Both the position numbers and the translations under genes were made by a program. From the NCBI GenBank assembly GCA_963830715.1, contig CAWHNS010000021.1, forward strand, positions 279,242-343,241: DNA of 64,000 nucleotides, read 5' to 3'. Below are positions 38,191 through 47,935 of the stretch, piece by piece. The DNA comes from CAVVMA01 sp963830715 (GTDB taxonomy: Bacteria > Desulfobacterota > Binatia > Binatales > Binataceae). How positions within the stretch are numbered: position 1 is the first letter of the stretch; the number at the start of each line of letters is the position of its first letter. Below the pieces are notes generated by a model. It had not been told where the DNA came from. It saw only the letters and a program-made list of their open reading frames with translations, and ran no database searches.

Positions 38191-41100
38191 CTAGTCTCCC
38201 TTGCCTCTCACCTTGACGGTCACGCTCGGCTTTACCGGATCGTCACTGGTGATGGTGATAGTCCCTCCGAATCGGCCCGTCGAGGTCGGCGCGAACGTCA
38301 CCTTAACCGACTTGCTCTGCCTGTCGCCCAGCGCGAACGTGCTGCTGTGCGCCTTGAACGGACTGAGCAGGTTGCCCGTCGCGACATCGCCGTGCAGCAC
38401 GCCCAGTCCCGTATTCTCTACCGTCAGCGTCAGGGTTTTCTTCCCGCCCACCGAGACCCCGCCAAAGTATAACGCGCCGGGCGTTATTGCGATCTTGCCC
38501 GGCACACCGACCCCGGTTACCGTCACCTGCACAGAGTGATCGTTTGGGTCGTTGCTCGTGATCGAGAATGCGCCTGACGACTTGCCGGACGAGGTCGGCG
38601 CGAACCTTATCGTGACGGCCTTGGTCTGACTACGGGCCAGGTCGAACGATCCCGCGCCCGCGACCACGCTAAACGGCGTCCCGCTGAGGCTGCCGCCGTT
38701 GACGCTGCCGACGAGCATCGCTTTGCCGGTGTTGCTGAGCCTGATTGTGATCGCAGCTGTTGTGCCGTCTCCTACCTCGCCGAAGTTGACCGAGCCGGGC
38801 TTCACAGAGAGATGCGGTTGTCCGGGCGTAGGCGTCGGAGTCGGCGCGCGCGTCGGAGTCGGCGTCGGAGTCGGCGTGGGAGCTGGAGTCGGGGTCGGCG
38901 TGGCAACACCCGTCGACGTCGGCGTAGGCGCGTTCGTCGGGGTCGGAGTCGGCGCCGGAGTATTAGTGGGCGTCGGAGCCGAAGTCGGCGTGGGAGTCGA
39001 AGTCGGATTCGGAGTCGGCGTCGGCGTCGGGACAATGCCCAACTCGATTGCGATTCCGGTGGGAGCGTTGAGCCCGGTGCCCGCGCCGCTGATCAGCGCG
39101 CTCGGAACCTGATCGCCGTTGCTGCCCGCGGGATATTCCGTGATGCTGCTGTTCCCGGCGTTCGTGACGTAGAGGTTGCCGCCCGAATCGATCGCAATAG
39201 CCGTGGGCGAGTCGAGCCCGGTGTCGGGCCCGGTGATAGTCGCGGTCGGTATCTGATCGCCGTGGCTGCCCGGCGGATATACGGTCACACTGCCAAGGCC
39301 GCCCGCGCCGCCGCTGGCATTGACGGCGTAGATGTTGCCGCCGGCGTCGACCGCGACACCGGCGACCCCGGCCAGCCCGGTGTCCGCGCCGGTGATGGTC
39401 GCACTCGGACTCTGATCGCCGTTGCTGTCCGGCGGATAGATCGTCACGCTGCCAAGGCCACTCGCGCCGCCGCTGGCGTTGCCGACGTACAGATTCGCGT
39501 TGTTGTCAAAGGCGAGGCTCGACGCGCCGGCAAGGCCCGTGTCGGGGCCGCTGATGAACCTGCTCGGCGACTGATCGCCGTCGGTGCCCGGCGCAAATAC
39601 CGCAACACTCGAGCCGTTGGCGACATAAATGTATGCCGCGTAATCCACGGCGACGCCCGCCGCAGCGACAAGCCCGGTGTTGGGGCCGCTGATCGTCGAG
39701 CTCGGTATCTGATCGCCGCTGCTCTGATCGGGATACATCTCTACCGCCGTCCCTCCGCTTCCGGCCACGTAGACGTCGCCGGCGAAGTCGACCGCGATAC
39801 CTGCTGGTGAAGCCAGCTCGGTGTCGGCGCCGGCGATTGTGGCGCTCGGCGATTGGTCACCGCTGCTGTTCGGCGGATAGATCGTGACGGTCGGGTTGGT
39901 CCCGCTGTTGTTCGTCACGAACAGCGTGCCGGATGCTGGCGCCGGAACGGCCATCAGTTCATACGCCCCGATGTCACAATTGATACCCTGAGGCCGCGAA
40001 AACCCGCGCTCGTCGGTGATCGGCGGCGGGCAGTTGGCCGCGTGGTCGATGGCCGGGCTTCCGCTGAGTAGGGCGCGAGTGTCGAGAAACAGTGGACCAC
40101 CGTTGTACTGGAGCGGCCCCAGCATCGGATCGGTACTCTGCTGATCGCCCGGCACTGTCGGCGTGCAGGTCGTGCCGGTGTCAATGTTGTTGCCGTCGGA
40201 GGTGATGCCGCCCTCGCAGTTGTCGGGCACCCCGCTCGCGAAGATGGTGTTCTGCACCTCGAGGGTTCCGGAGTCGTTGAACGCTCCGCCACCGCCGGCA
40301 GCGCTGCCATGAGTAACGGTGGCGCTCTGGAGCAGCATATACGAATTGTTCCATACCGCTCCGCCGTTCCCCAGCGCGGTGTTGCCGGCCAGCGTCGCGT
40401 TGGTGAAGTACATCGATCCGCCGTTCCATCCGCCGCCGCCGTCTCCTCCCGCCTGGCCGCCGCTGATCGTGACATTCGTCATGTATGTATCGCCCTCGTT
40501 CCAAACCCCTGCCCCATCTCCCGTGGACTGGTTGGAATCGAGTTCGGCGTTCTCGATGTGAGTGGCGACGCCCAGCGTGTACACCGCTCCTCCGTCGGTA
40601 CCGGCCGTGTTGCCGGATATGGTGCCGCCGCCGCTGGCTGGGGCGGGGATGCCGCTGTTGTCGAGGTACACCGTTCCAAGGTTGTTCCACACGCCGCCGC
40701 CCTCCGCGGTCGAGGTGTTGCCGTCGATTGTGTAGCTTCCGTCAACGTAGGTGGTCAACAGGCTGTTGGCGAGGCCCCCGCCGGTGGACGCCTGGTTGCC
40801 TACGAGGACGATGTTGGTTAGAGACGCCGTGGCCTCATCGATCAAGAGCGCGCCGCCCGGACCGTTGCTGGTGCAGTTCTGAATCACCAGATTGTGGGCC
40901 GTCAAAACGCTTTGCGCGACGCGGATGCCGCCGCCTCCGACGCCGCTGGTATCGAGTCCGTTCTGGACCGTTACATTGTCGAGCTCGAAGGAATGACCGA
41001 AAGTAACATCGAAGACGGTGCCGAGATGATTTCCGTCGAACGATTGTCGATCCGGAACCCGCGCCAAAAATCGTGATGTCGTTGCTCGGGTTCAGAGAGC

Positions 41101-41368
41101 TGGTGATGCTCAGGAGATAAGTGCCGGCGGGCAGGTTGATCGTGCTGCTCCCGGTGACCGCATTGGCGGCATCGATCGCTTCGCGCAGCGAGCAATCGCC
41201 CGGAGCACAGGCGCCGCGCTCGACATCGTCAGTACGGGTGACATTGAAGACCGAGGCGTCGGCGCCGACCGCCGCGCCCAGGGAAGTCAGGACCACAAGG
41301 ACGATAAGCCCCGAAAGTGCCCGCGGCCGGACGCGCTGGATAGCCGGCGTGTTCCCAACTGTGGTCAT
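38191..41368 (-). CDS. Giant secreted protein: CSLREA region, pectate-lyase-type repeats, NHL repeats, Pro/Thr linker, two ASH (Hydin-like) domains (frameshift)
   Basis: About 1058 residues. A signal peptide (LSGLIVLVVLTSLGAAVGA) is followed by the CSLREAIDAAN motif. A beta-helix region rich in Gly/Asn (residues 80-380) contains a GISCDIGAYEL-like end, seen as GINCDIGAYEL. Five or six NHL repeats (IYVANG-type) come next, then a linker of about 70 residues made of PTPTPTP repeats, and finally two ASPM-SPD-2-Hydin-type domains (SVNFGEVGDG and ALYFGGVSVGG). The frame shifts near 41060, where GAGSGSTIV is followed by DGNHLGTVFD. The protein is probably surface-exposed and adhesive or enzymatic. 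Its NHL repeats resemble those of the gene at 6.8-9.7 kb. Confidence 0.8.
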
Positions 41369-41891
41369 GGTATTCCTCCGCGGTCGTTGCTCGTGCCTGC
41401 GTTCAAGATTGGTGGCGAGTTGTTGCGGGAACGCCGCGCTCTCGATTGGGACGCGGCTGCGGTTCAGGTCCATCCTGATTCAGGGCCCGGCATCGGCTTC
41501 AACCGCCGGCACCCTTCCTCCGGATCTTCCGCGTGCTGCAATATCCCCCGCATTCTTCAGCTTCCGGGACAGATGGGGCTACCCTGGGAAGCGAATTCTC
41601 CTTTTACGCTCCGATTGGCGGCCGGAACTTCGATGTCCTTCCGTTTTCGCCACGCAATGGCCTGATCCGTGTTTCATCGCCGTCGAGCGAGTCTAAAACC
41701 ACTAGTAAATAAATCCTACAACTGGATCACACGATAGGTCAAGAGACCGCCGTCGCGCTCGCCGCCTCCGCACGTGCCGCGCCGGGAGATCGGGAAGGAC
41801 GACCTTCCCTTGGACCGCCCCGGCTGTTAGTAAAGCCCTCATGCCACCAGTGTGGACCCCCCGATCGCCGGGCCCATCACGGGCCGGTTTC
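41369..41891. other. Divergent intergenic region
   Basis: About 520 bases between two divergent genes, so it must hold both promoters. The segment at 41695-41735 is the most AT-rich of the stretch, but I see no clear -35/-10 pair, RNA gene or repeat. An ATG at 41841 would extend the downstream gene by 17 unlikely residues. Confidence 0.4.
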
Positions 41892-43535
41892 ATGCGTCTA
41901 GCGGCCGCGGCGCTCGTCCTGCTTGCCACTGCCACCGGGGCGGCGGTCGCGCGGGCTGCCGATGCGGCTCACGCTATGGTGGTGTCGGAAAGCGAGCTTG
42001 CGTCGAAAGCGGGCCTCAAGATTCTCCTGAGCGGAGGCAACGCCATCGATGCGGCGTGCGCCACCGCGCTTGCGATGTGCGTGACCAACGCGAGCTGGTG
42101 CGGCCTCGGCGGCGGCGGCTTCATGATGATCTACCTCGCCAGGACCGGCGAGGTTTCGGCGCTGGACTATCGGGAGAGCGCACCGGCCGCGGCGACCGCC
42201 ACGATGTACATCCGCGATGGACATCCGGACGAAGATGCGGCGCGCGCCGGGCCGCTCGCGATCGCGGTGCCGGGCGAGATTGCGGGTATCGAAGCGGCGC
42301 TAGGGCGGTTCGGCAAGATGAAGTTCAGCGCGGTCGCCGCGCCGGCGATCGATCTCGCCCGCAACGGCTTTCCGATAAGCGAGCATGTTGCGCGCGAGAT
42401 CGATCGCGCCGCGCCGGCGCTCGCGCGCGACCCCGGCCTCAAGGCGGTATTCCTGAATGCCGACGGCAAGCCGCGAAAGCAGGGCGACACCGTGGTCGAG
42501 AAGGACCTGGCTGCGACACTGGAAAGTCTGGGCGACAATCCGGCGGACTTCTACCGCGGCGCGCTCGCCAGGCGGATAGCGGCCTACATGAAGGCGCATG
42601 GCGCGCTCGTCAGCGCAGCAGACCTGGCCGGATACCGTCCCGTCTGGCGCACGCCGCTCAAGCTCGCCTATCGCGACTTCACGGCCTATGCGATGCCGCC
42701 GCCGTCGTCGGGAGGCGTGGTGCTCGAGATGCTCGCGATGCTCGAGCCGGGGCATCTCGCCGGCCTGGGCGAGGACTCGCCGCCCTATCTGGCCCGTCTC
42801 ATCGAAGCGATGCGGCAGGGCTTCATCGATCGCGACCAGTACGCCGATCCGGCCTTTGTTCATATTCCGATCGACACGCTGCTCTCCGATGGCCATATCC
42901 ATGACCTGCGTTTGCGGGCCCGTCGCGCGACCGCGCCGCCCTCCGGCGAGGCCGCGCACGATCACGGGACGGCGCATCTATGCGTGGCCGATCGCGAAGG
43001 CAACGTGGTCTCTCTCACCACGACGATTAACACACCGTTCGGCGCCAAGATGATGGTGTCCGGGCTCGGGGTTATCCTGAACGATGAGATGGACGATTTC
43101 GCGGTCGCGCCCGGCGTGCCGAATGCCTACCGGCTGATCGGCGCGAAGGCCAACGAGATCGCGCCGGGCAAGCGCCCGCTTTCGAGCATGAGCCCGCTCA
43201 TCGTGACCCGGAAGGGGCTCCCGATGCTGGCGTTGGGCGGCTCCGGCGGTCCCACGATAATCAGCGGCGTGCTGCAGGTCGCACTCGGCGTGCTGGACTT
43301 CCATCTCGATCCGGAACAGGCGGTCGCGATGGCGCGCATCCACGAGCAGGCGCATCCCGATGCGGTCGCGGTCGAATCGACGATGCCGGCCGCTACGCGC
43401 AGCGCGCTCGAGGCGATGGGCTACAAGCTCTTCACCCTGCCGGCACTGGGCGCCGTCGGCGCAATCGCGATCGGGCCGACAGGATTGCGCGGGGCGTTCG
43501 ACCCGCGCAAGGGCGGCGGCGCCGCTGGCTATTAG
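41892..43535 (+). CDS. ggt: Gamma-glutamyltransferase
   Basis: About 547 residues starting at the ATG that gives a good signal peptide (MRLAAAALVLLATATGAA). It has MVVSESELASKAGLKIL, GGNAIDAACATALAM and GLGGGGFMM in the large subunit. The autoprocessing and nucleophile threonine is T360 in DHGTAHLCV. After it come NTPFGAKMMV, PLSSMSPLIV and ALGGSGGPTIISGVLQV. This Ntn-hydrolase is made as a precursor and cuts itself before T360. It cleaves or transfers the gamma-glutamyl group of glutathione and related peptides in the periplasm. The next gene follows after 140 bases. Confidence 0.9.
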   Translation: MRLAAAALVLLATATGAAVARAADAAHAMVVSESELASKAGLKILLSGGNAIDAACATALAMCVTNASWCGLGGGGFMMIYLARTGEVSALDYRESAPAAATATMYIRDGHPDEDAARAGPLAIAVPGEIAGIEAALGRFGKMKFSAVAAPAIDLARNGFPISEHVAREIDRAAPALARDPGLKAVFLNADGKPRKQGDTVVEKDLAATLESLGDNPADFYRGALARRIAAYMKAHGALVSAADLAGYRPVWRTPLKLAYRDFTAYAMPPPSSGGVVLEMLAMLEPGHLAGLGEDSPPYLARLIEAMRQGFIDRDQYADPAFVHIPIDTLLSDGHIHDLRLRARRATAPPSGEAAHDHGTAHLCVADREGNVVSLTTTINTPFGAKMMVSGLGVILNDEMDDFAVAPGVPNAYRLIGAKANEIAPGKRPLSSMSPLIVTRKGLPMLALGGSGGPTIISGVLQVALGVLDFHLDPEQAVAMARIHEQAHPDAVAVESTMPAATRSALEAMGYKLFTLPALGAVGAIAIGPTGLRGAFDPRKGGGAAGY

Positions 43536-43671
43536 CAGGGTGTTGAGGAGAGCAGCGAACGACCGGAATCGATTCGATGGTCGAGGCTTTGCTCAACGGC
43601 CTGCTAGGGCGAACGCCCTGATAGCCGGCGGCGCGATCGACTGGCTGTCCGCGCCACGCGGCATCGGCCGC

Positions 43672-45351
43672 GTGGCAGCGCGGCGTATCGCCGCGGCAGC
43701 GACCTTCCTCGCGGTCGCCGTGCTCGCCGCAACCGTCTTCTTCTTCCATCTCGGCAGCTACGGTCTCTGGGAACCGGACGAGGCCCGCTATGCCGAGATC
43801 TCGCGCGAGATGCTCGCCTCACGCGATTTCATCCTGCCTCATCTGAATTACGTCGCCTATATCGAGAAGCCCCCCCTGCTCTACTGGCTCACCGCGTTCT
43901 CGTTCGCGATCGGCGGCAGGAGCGAACTCGCCGCGCGAATCGTTCCCGCTCTGTCGGCGCTGGTTGGCGTGATCGCGACCTGGCTGTTCGCCGCGCGGGT
44001 CTTCGATTACCGCCGCGCGACGCTCGCCGCCGCGGTCCTGGCAACTGCGCCGCTCTATGCGGTAATGGCGCAGGTCCTGACCACCGACCTGCTCCTGACC
44101 GCGTGCGTGACGGTGTCGCTGTTCGCATTCTTCCTTGCTCGGCGGGAGGGCGGCGGCTGGCGATGGCTCTTCTACGCCGCGATGGGACTCGGGACGCTCA
44201 CCAAGGGGCCGGTTGCGATCGTGACGCCGGCGCTCGCCTGCCTCGCGTTCCTTGCCTGGCGGGGAGAGTTGAGGGGCTCGATAGCGAAATTCCGCCCGCT
44301 GTCCGGATTGCTTCTGACGTCAGCGATTGCCGCGCCCTGGTTCGTCGCCGTAACGGTGCGCGAACCCGATTTCCCGGGATTCTATTTCTTCGGCGAACAT
44401 ATCCGGCGGTTTTTCCAACCGGGCTTCTCTCATGGCGAACCCTTCTACTTTTACCTGCCGGTCTTGATTCTCGGATTTCTTCCGTGGTCGATCCTTGCGC
44501 CTATCGTGGGAGCGCGCACGACCGCGAATCGCGACGCGCGCGATTTCTGCGCGATCGCGGCAACCGCGACGCTCGTGTTCTTCTCGCTCGCGAGCGGCAA
44601 GTTGATCCCCTACATCCTGCCCGCGTTTCCGCCGCTCGCCGTCGTGATCGCGGACATGATGCCCGGCGCTGAAACGCCCGAAGGGGAATCGGCGCAGGCT
44701 GCGACTCGCCGCCGCGGCCGGTTCATGGTGGCGGCGCCGATCGTCCTCGCCTCGATCGGCGTCGCGAGCCTCGCCGCGGCGATTGCTGCGCCGAGCCTAG
44801 CCACGCCGTACGCGCTCCTGGTGCGACCGGCGCTGACCGGCGTCGGGCTGATCTCTATCGCGGGCGCGATCGCCGGCTGCCTGCCCTTCGCGCGTCGCCG
44901 CGGCGACCGCGCGCTCGCGATCGTGGTTATCACGATGGCCGCCGCGATCCTCGCCGGCAGCTATGCTCGCCGCGAAGCCGAGCCGATACGCTCCTACGCC
45001 GCACTCAGCCGCGCGGTTGCCGTTCGCGCCCCGGAAGCGACCTTGATCTGTTACCATCGCTACGTCCAGTCGCTTGCGTTCTACACGGGGCAACGGGTGG
45101 TTCTGGTCGGTCCGCCAAGCGAGTTGCGATTCGGCATGGAACATTCCGCCGACCGTGGGCGCTACTTCCTCAATTCGGACGATGACCTGATCCGGCTTTG
45201 GAAGGCGCCGGGAGCGGAAACTCTTGTACTTGTAATTGACGAGCCGGAACTGCAACGCTTGCGCGCCCGGCTGGGTGAGTTTGCGACAATCGCGTCAGAA
45301 GGGCAGAAGCGCGCGATCCTGCGCGAGGGCGGCCAAGGTGGAAACAGCTGA
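43672..45351 (+). CDS. PMT/ArnT-type membrane glycosyltransferase (GT39/GT83)
   Basis: About 559 residues from GTG at 43672; in-frame GTG/TTG starts at 43540/43543 are also possible. The catalytic loop is LWEPDEARYAEISREML right after TM1, which contains the D-E-A-R-Y motif of undecaprenyl-phosphate-sugar transferases. Next is HLNYVAYIEKPPLLYWL, another family hallmark (K-P-P-L-x-Y-W). About ten more hydrophobic helices follow, then a soluble C-terminal domain. These enzymes use polyprenyl-phosphate sugars on the periplasmic side to modify lipids or proteins. It overlaps the next gene by 14 bases and is just upstream of hopanoid genes, so a lipid acceptor is possible. Confidence 0.82.
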   Translation: MAARRIAAAATFLAVAVLAATVFFFHLGSYGLWEPDEARYAEISREMLASRDFILPHLNYVAYIEKPPLLYWLTAFSFAIGGRSELAARIVPALSALVGVIATWLFAARVFDYRRATLAAAVLATAPLYAVMAQVLTTDLLLTACVTVSLFAFFLARREGGGWRWLFYAAMGLGTLTKGPVAIVTPALACLAFLAWRGELRGSIAKFRPLSGLLLTSAIAAPWFVAVTVREPDFPGFYFFGEHIRRFFQPGFSHGEPFYFYLPVLILGFLPWSILAPIVGARTTANRDARDFCAIAATATLVFFSLASGKLIPYILPAFPPLAVVIADMMPGAETPEGESAQAATRRRGRFMVAAPIVLASIGVASLAAAIAAPSLATPYALLVRPALTGVGLISIAGAIAGCLPFARRRGDRALAIVVITMAAAILAGSYARREAEPIRSYAALSRAVAVRAPEATLICYHRYVQSLAFYTGQRVVLVGPPSELRFGMEHSADRGRYFLNSDDDLIRLWKAPGAETLVLVIDEPELQRLRARLGEFATIASEGQKRAILREGGQGGNS

Positions 45352-46330
45352 TTTGGTAACGCAATCGGACCAGAGCGCTGATGCTTCCGGTGCGCGTCGC
45401 CGCTACGGCGGGTTTATGATCCGCGCGGCCGCCGGCGCCGCGCTCATCGCGTTCCTCGTCCGGCGCTCCGGCGCAGGCGCGACGCTATCGCTGCTGGCGC
45501 GCGAACGGGCGGCGTACTTCGCCGCGGCGGCTTGCCTGTATCTTGCCGGGCTGTCGATCTCAGCCTACAGGTGGAAGTTTCTGGCCGCGATCGTGTCGAT
45601 CCACGCACCGTTTCGCGAGTTCCTCAGTTACTACTTCATCGGCGCGTTCACCAACCTGTTCGTGCCCGGACTGGTTGGTGGAGATGCGGCGCGCGCCGTA
45701 TATCTCGGCCGAAAATACGATCGATTGGGACCTGCGGCGGCGAGCGTCGTCGCCGACCGCGGCCTGGGATTGCTCGCGCTATTCTGGTTCGCAGCACTCG
45801 CGGCAGGCTCGCCGATGGGCGCCTCGCTCCGGCCCAGTGTTACCCGGCCCGTGGTTCTGATCGGCCTCATCTCATTCGCGGGTTTCCTGGCTGCCCCGCT
45901 TATCGCGCGGGCCGAGCGATGGATGCCTCACCGGCTGGCGAGGGTCGCCGGACTGGTCACGCCTTACCTGCGGAGGCCGGCGAGCGTAATTCCGGCTATC
46001 CTGCTTTCGGCGTTGCTTCAGGGATTGCTTGTGCTCGGGCAGTTCATGCTCGCGATCGGGCTGGGGCTGTCGATTCCATTTGCTCTTTTCGTGCTATGCG
46101 TTCCAATCGCCAACGTCTTCGCGAGTATCCCGATAACCCTCAATGGCCTCGGCGTTCGCGAAGGCACTTATGCGGTCCTGTTCGGGATGGCTGGTGTGGC
46201 GCGCCCGGATGCGGTCGCGCTCGGGTTGTTGTGGTTCGCCAGCACGACGCTCGGCGGCGTGGCCGGCGTGGTTCCGTTCTTGACGACTGAGACCCCGGCG
46301 TTCGGGAAAAGCCGCGCGGCGTCCGCTTGA
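45338..46330 (+). CDS. Flippase-like membrane protein (LPG-synthase-TM family, HpnL-like)
   Basis: About 330 residues from a GTG inside the end of the preceding gene. It has eight or so helices. The family signature occurs as KFLAAIVSIHAPFREFLSYY, FVPGLVGGDAARAVYLGRK and ADRGLGLLALFWF, and ends GLGVREGTYAVLF, a hallmark of this family. Members include the MprF transmembrane half and the hopanoid-associated protein HpnL. Because hpnJ and hpnI follow, a role in moving or handling modified hopanoids is attractive. The assignment to HpnL itself is inference. Confidence 0.75.
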   Translation: METADLVTQSDQSADASGARRRYGGFMIRAAAGAALIAFLVRRSGAGATLSLLARERAAYFAAAACLYLAGLSISAYRWKFLAAIVSIHAPFREFLSYYFIGAFTNLFVPGLVGGDAARAVYLGRKYDRLGPAAASVVADRGLGLLALFWFAALAAGSPMGASLRPSVTRPVVLIGLISFAGFLAAPLIARAERWMPHRLARVAGLVTPYLRRPASVIPAILLSALLQGLLVLGQFMLAIGLGLSIPFALFVLCVPIANVFASIPITLNGLGVREGTYAVLFGMAGVARPDAVALGLLWFASTTLGGVAGVVPFLTTETPAFGKSRAASA

Positions 46331-46399
46331 AGTGGCCTAAACCGGCTAAAACTGGCCTGAAGCAAATTTGCCCGCAATCTCGCCGACTTGGAGACAATC

Positions 46400-46428
46400 T
46401 TGTTTTCACCTGAGGCGGTTTGTATAGT
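46400..46428 (+). promoter_or_regulatory. Candidate sigma-70 promoter of hpnJ
   Basis: TTGTTT (46400-46405) and TATAGT (46423-46428) are separated by exactly 17 bases, and the ATG follows 36 bases after the -10 box. The -10 has five of six consensus bases, the -35 only three. The spacing is optimal. Confidence 0.5.
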
Positions 46429-46464
46429 GGCGACTAACCAAGCGGACAGGCGGTGCCCTCCATA

Positions 46465-47907
46465 ATGGATGTGATGAAAACCCTCTTCCTCAACCCGCCA
46501 TCGTATGACGATTTCGACGGCGGAGCCGGCTCGCGCTATCAGGCGACGCGCGAGGTCTGGTCATTCTGGTATCCGACCTGGCTCGCCTATCCGGTCGGAA
46601 TGATTCCCGGAGCGCGGCTGCTCGACGCGCCGCCTCACGATTACGACCTGCCCAAGACGGTCGCCGTGGCGAAGGACTATGACTTCGTCGTGATACACAC
46701 CTCGACGCCGTCGCTTCGGATGGACGCGCGAACCGCCGAAGCAATCAAAGCCGCCAACTCTGATTGCACCATCGCGTTCGTCGGCGGTCATCCGACCGCC
46801 CGCCCCGAAGAGGTCCTGAAGCTCTCCAGCGCGATCGATATCGCGGCGCGCAAGGAGTTCGACCATTCGATGGTCGAAGTGGCGCAGGGGATGGACTGGA
46901 GCGGAATCGGCGGAGTCAGCTACCGCAGGAACGGCGCAATCCATCACAACCCCGATCGGGCCGCGATGTCCGACGAGGAGCTCGACAAGCTGCCGTTCGT
47001 GACCGAGGTGTACGCCCGCGACCTCGACTACCTGAAGTACAACAGTCCCTACTGCCAGTATCCCTACGTCTCGATGTACACAGGGCGCGGATGCCCTGCG
47101 CGATGCACCTTCTGCCTGTGGCCTCAGGTCACACAGGGCCACCAGTATCGCGTGCGCAGTCCCGAGAACGTGCTCGACGAAGTGCGCACCATGAAGGACA
47201 AGTTCCCGAAGATGAAGGAGCTGTTCTTCGACGACGATACCTTCACTGCGGACCCGGCCCGCGCGCGCAGGATCGCGCAGCTGTTGAAGCCGCTCGGAAT
47301 CACCTGGTCCACGAACTCGCGCGCCAACGTCGATTACGAGACGCTCAAGATCATGAAGGACGGCGGCCTGCGCCTGTTCGTGGTCGGCTACGAAACCGGC
47401 AACGCGCAAATCCTGAAGAACATCAAGAAGGGAGTCGGACTCGAACGCGCCCGGCGCTTCACTCGCGATTGCCACGAGCTTGGGGTTCTGATCCACGGGA
47501 CCTTCATCCTGGGTCTGCCCGGCGAAACTCGCGAGACTATCGAAGAGTCGATCCGGTTCGCACGCGAGATGGATTGCGAGACGATTCAGGTGTCGCTCGC
47601 GTCGCCCTATCCCGGCACCGAGCTGTTCGAATACGTCACGAAGAACGGCTTCCTCGCAGTCGACCCGCTGCTCGACGAATCGGGCTACCAGAAGTGTACG
47701 ATCAAATATCCCGGGCTCTCGAACGACGAGATCTACGCATCCGTCGAGCGGTTCTATCGCAGCTTCTATTTCCGCCCGCGTTACATCTTCAAGGCGGTGC
47801 GCAAGATGGCGAGTTCGAGCGAGGAATGCAAGCGGCTGCTGAAGGAAGGGATGCAGTTCCTCTCCACGATGCGCCAGCGGCGCGCGCAGGCTCAGTCCGC
47901 GGCCTGA
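46465..47907 (+). CDS. hpnJ: Hopanoid biosynthesis radical SAM protein HpnJ
   Basis: About 480 residues. The start, KTLFLNPPSYDDFDGGAGSR then YQATREVWSFWYPTWLA, is highly characteristic of HpnJ, and the radical SAM motif CPARCTFCLWP (CxxxCxxC) is next to GCP. The N-terminal B12-binding-like Rossmann domain contains VGGHPTARPEEVL. Later motifs, GYETGNAQILKNIKKG and HGTFILGLPGETRET, belong to radical SAM cores of the same group. HpnJ contracts the sugar ring to make the cyclitol ether of bacteriohopanetetrol. ATG at 46465 or 46474 could be the start. The glycosyltransferase HpnI follows 28 bases later. Confidence 0.92.
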   Translation: MDVMKTLFLNPPSYDDFDGGAGSRYQATREVWSFWYPTWLAYPVGMIPGARLLDAPPHDYDLPKTVAVAKDYDFVVIHTSTPSLRMDARTAEAIKAANSDCTIAFVGGHPTARPEEVLKLSSAIDIAARKEFDHSMVEVAQGMDWSGIGGVSYRRNGAIHHNPDRAAMSDEELDKLPFVTEVYARDLDYLKYNSPYCQYPYVSMYTGRGCPARCTFCLWPQVTQGHQYRVRSPENVLDEVRTMKDKFPKMKELFFDDDTFTADPARARRIAQLLKPLGITWSTNSRANVDYETLKIMKDGGLRLFVVGYETGNAQILKNIKKGVGLERARRFTRDCHELGVLIHGTFILGLPGETRETIEESIRFAREMDCETIQVSLASPYPGTELFEYVTKNGFLAVDPLLDESGYQKCTIKYPGLSNDEIYASVERFYRSFYFRPRYIFKAVRKMASSSEECKRLLKEGMQFLSTMRQRRAQAQSAA

Positions 47908-47935
47908 ACGACAATTCGCATAGGCACGGCGGCCG

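Noticed and set aside
38801..39030. CRISPR or short-tandem-repeat array in the Pro/Thr-rich part of the CSLREA gene
   Set aside because: The repeats are 6-12-base coding repeats for PT dipeptides with no spacer structure and lie inside one open frame.
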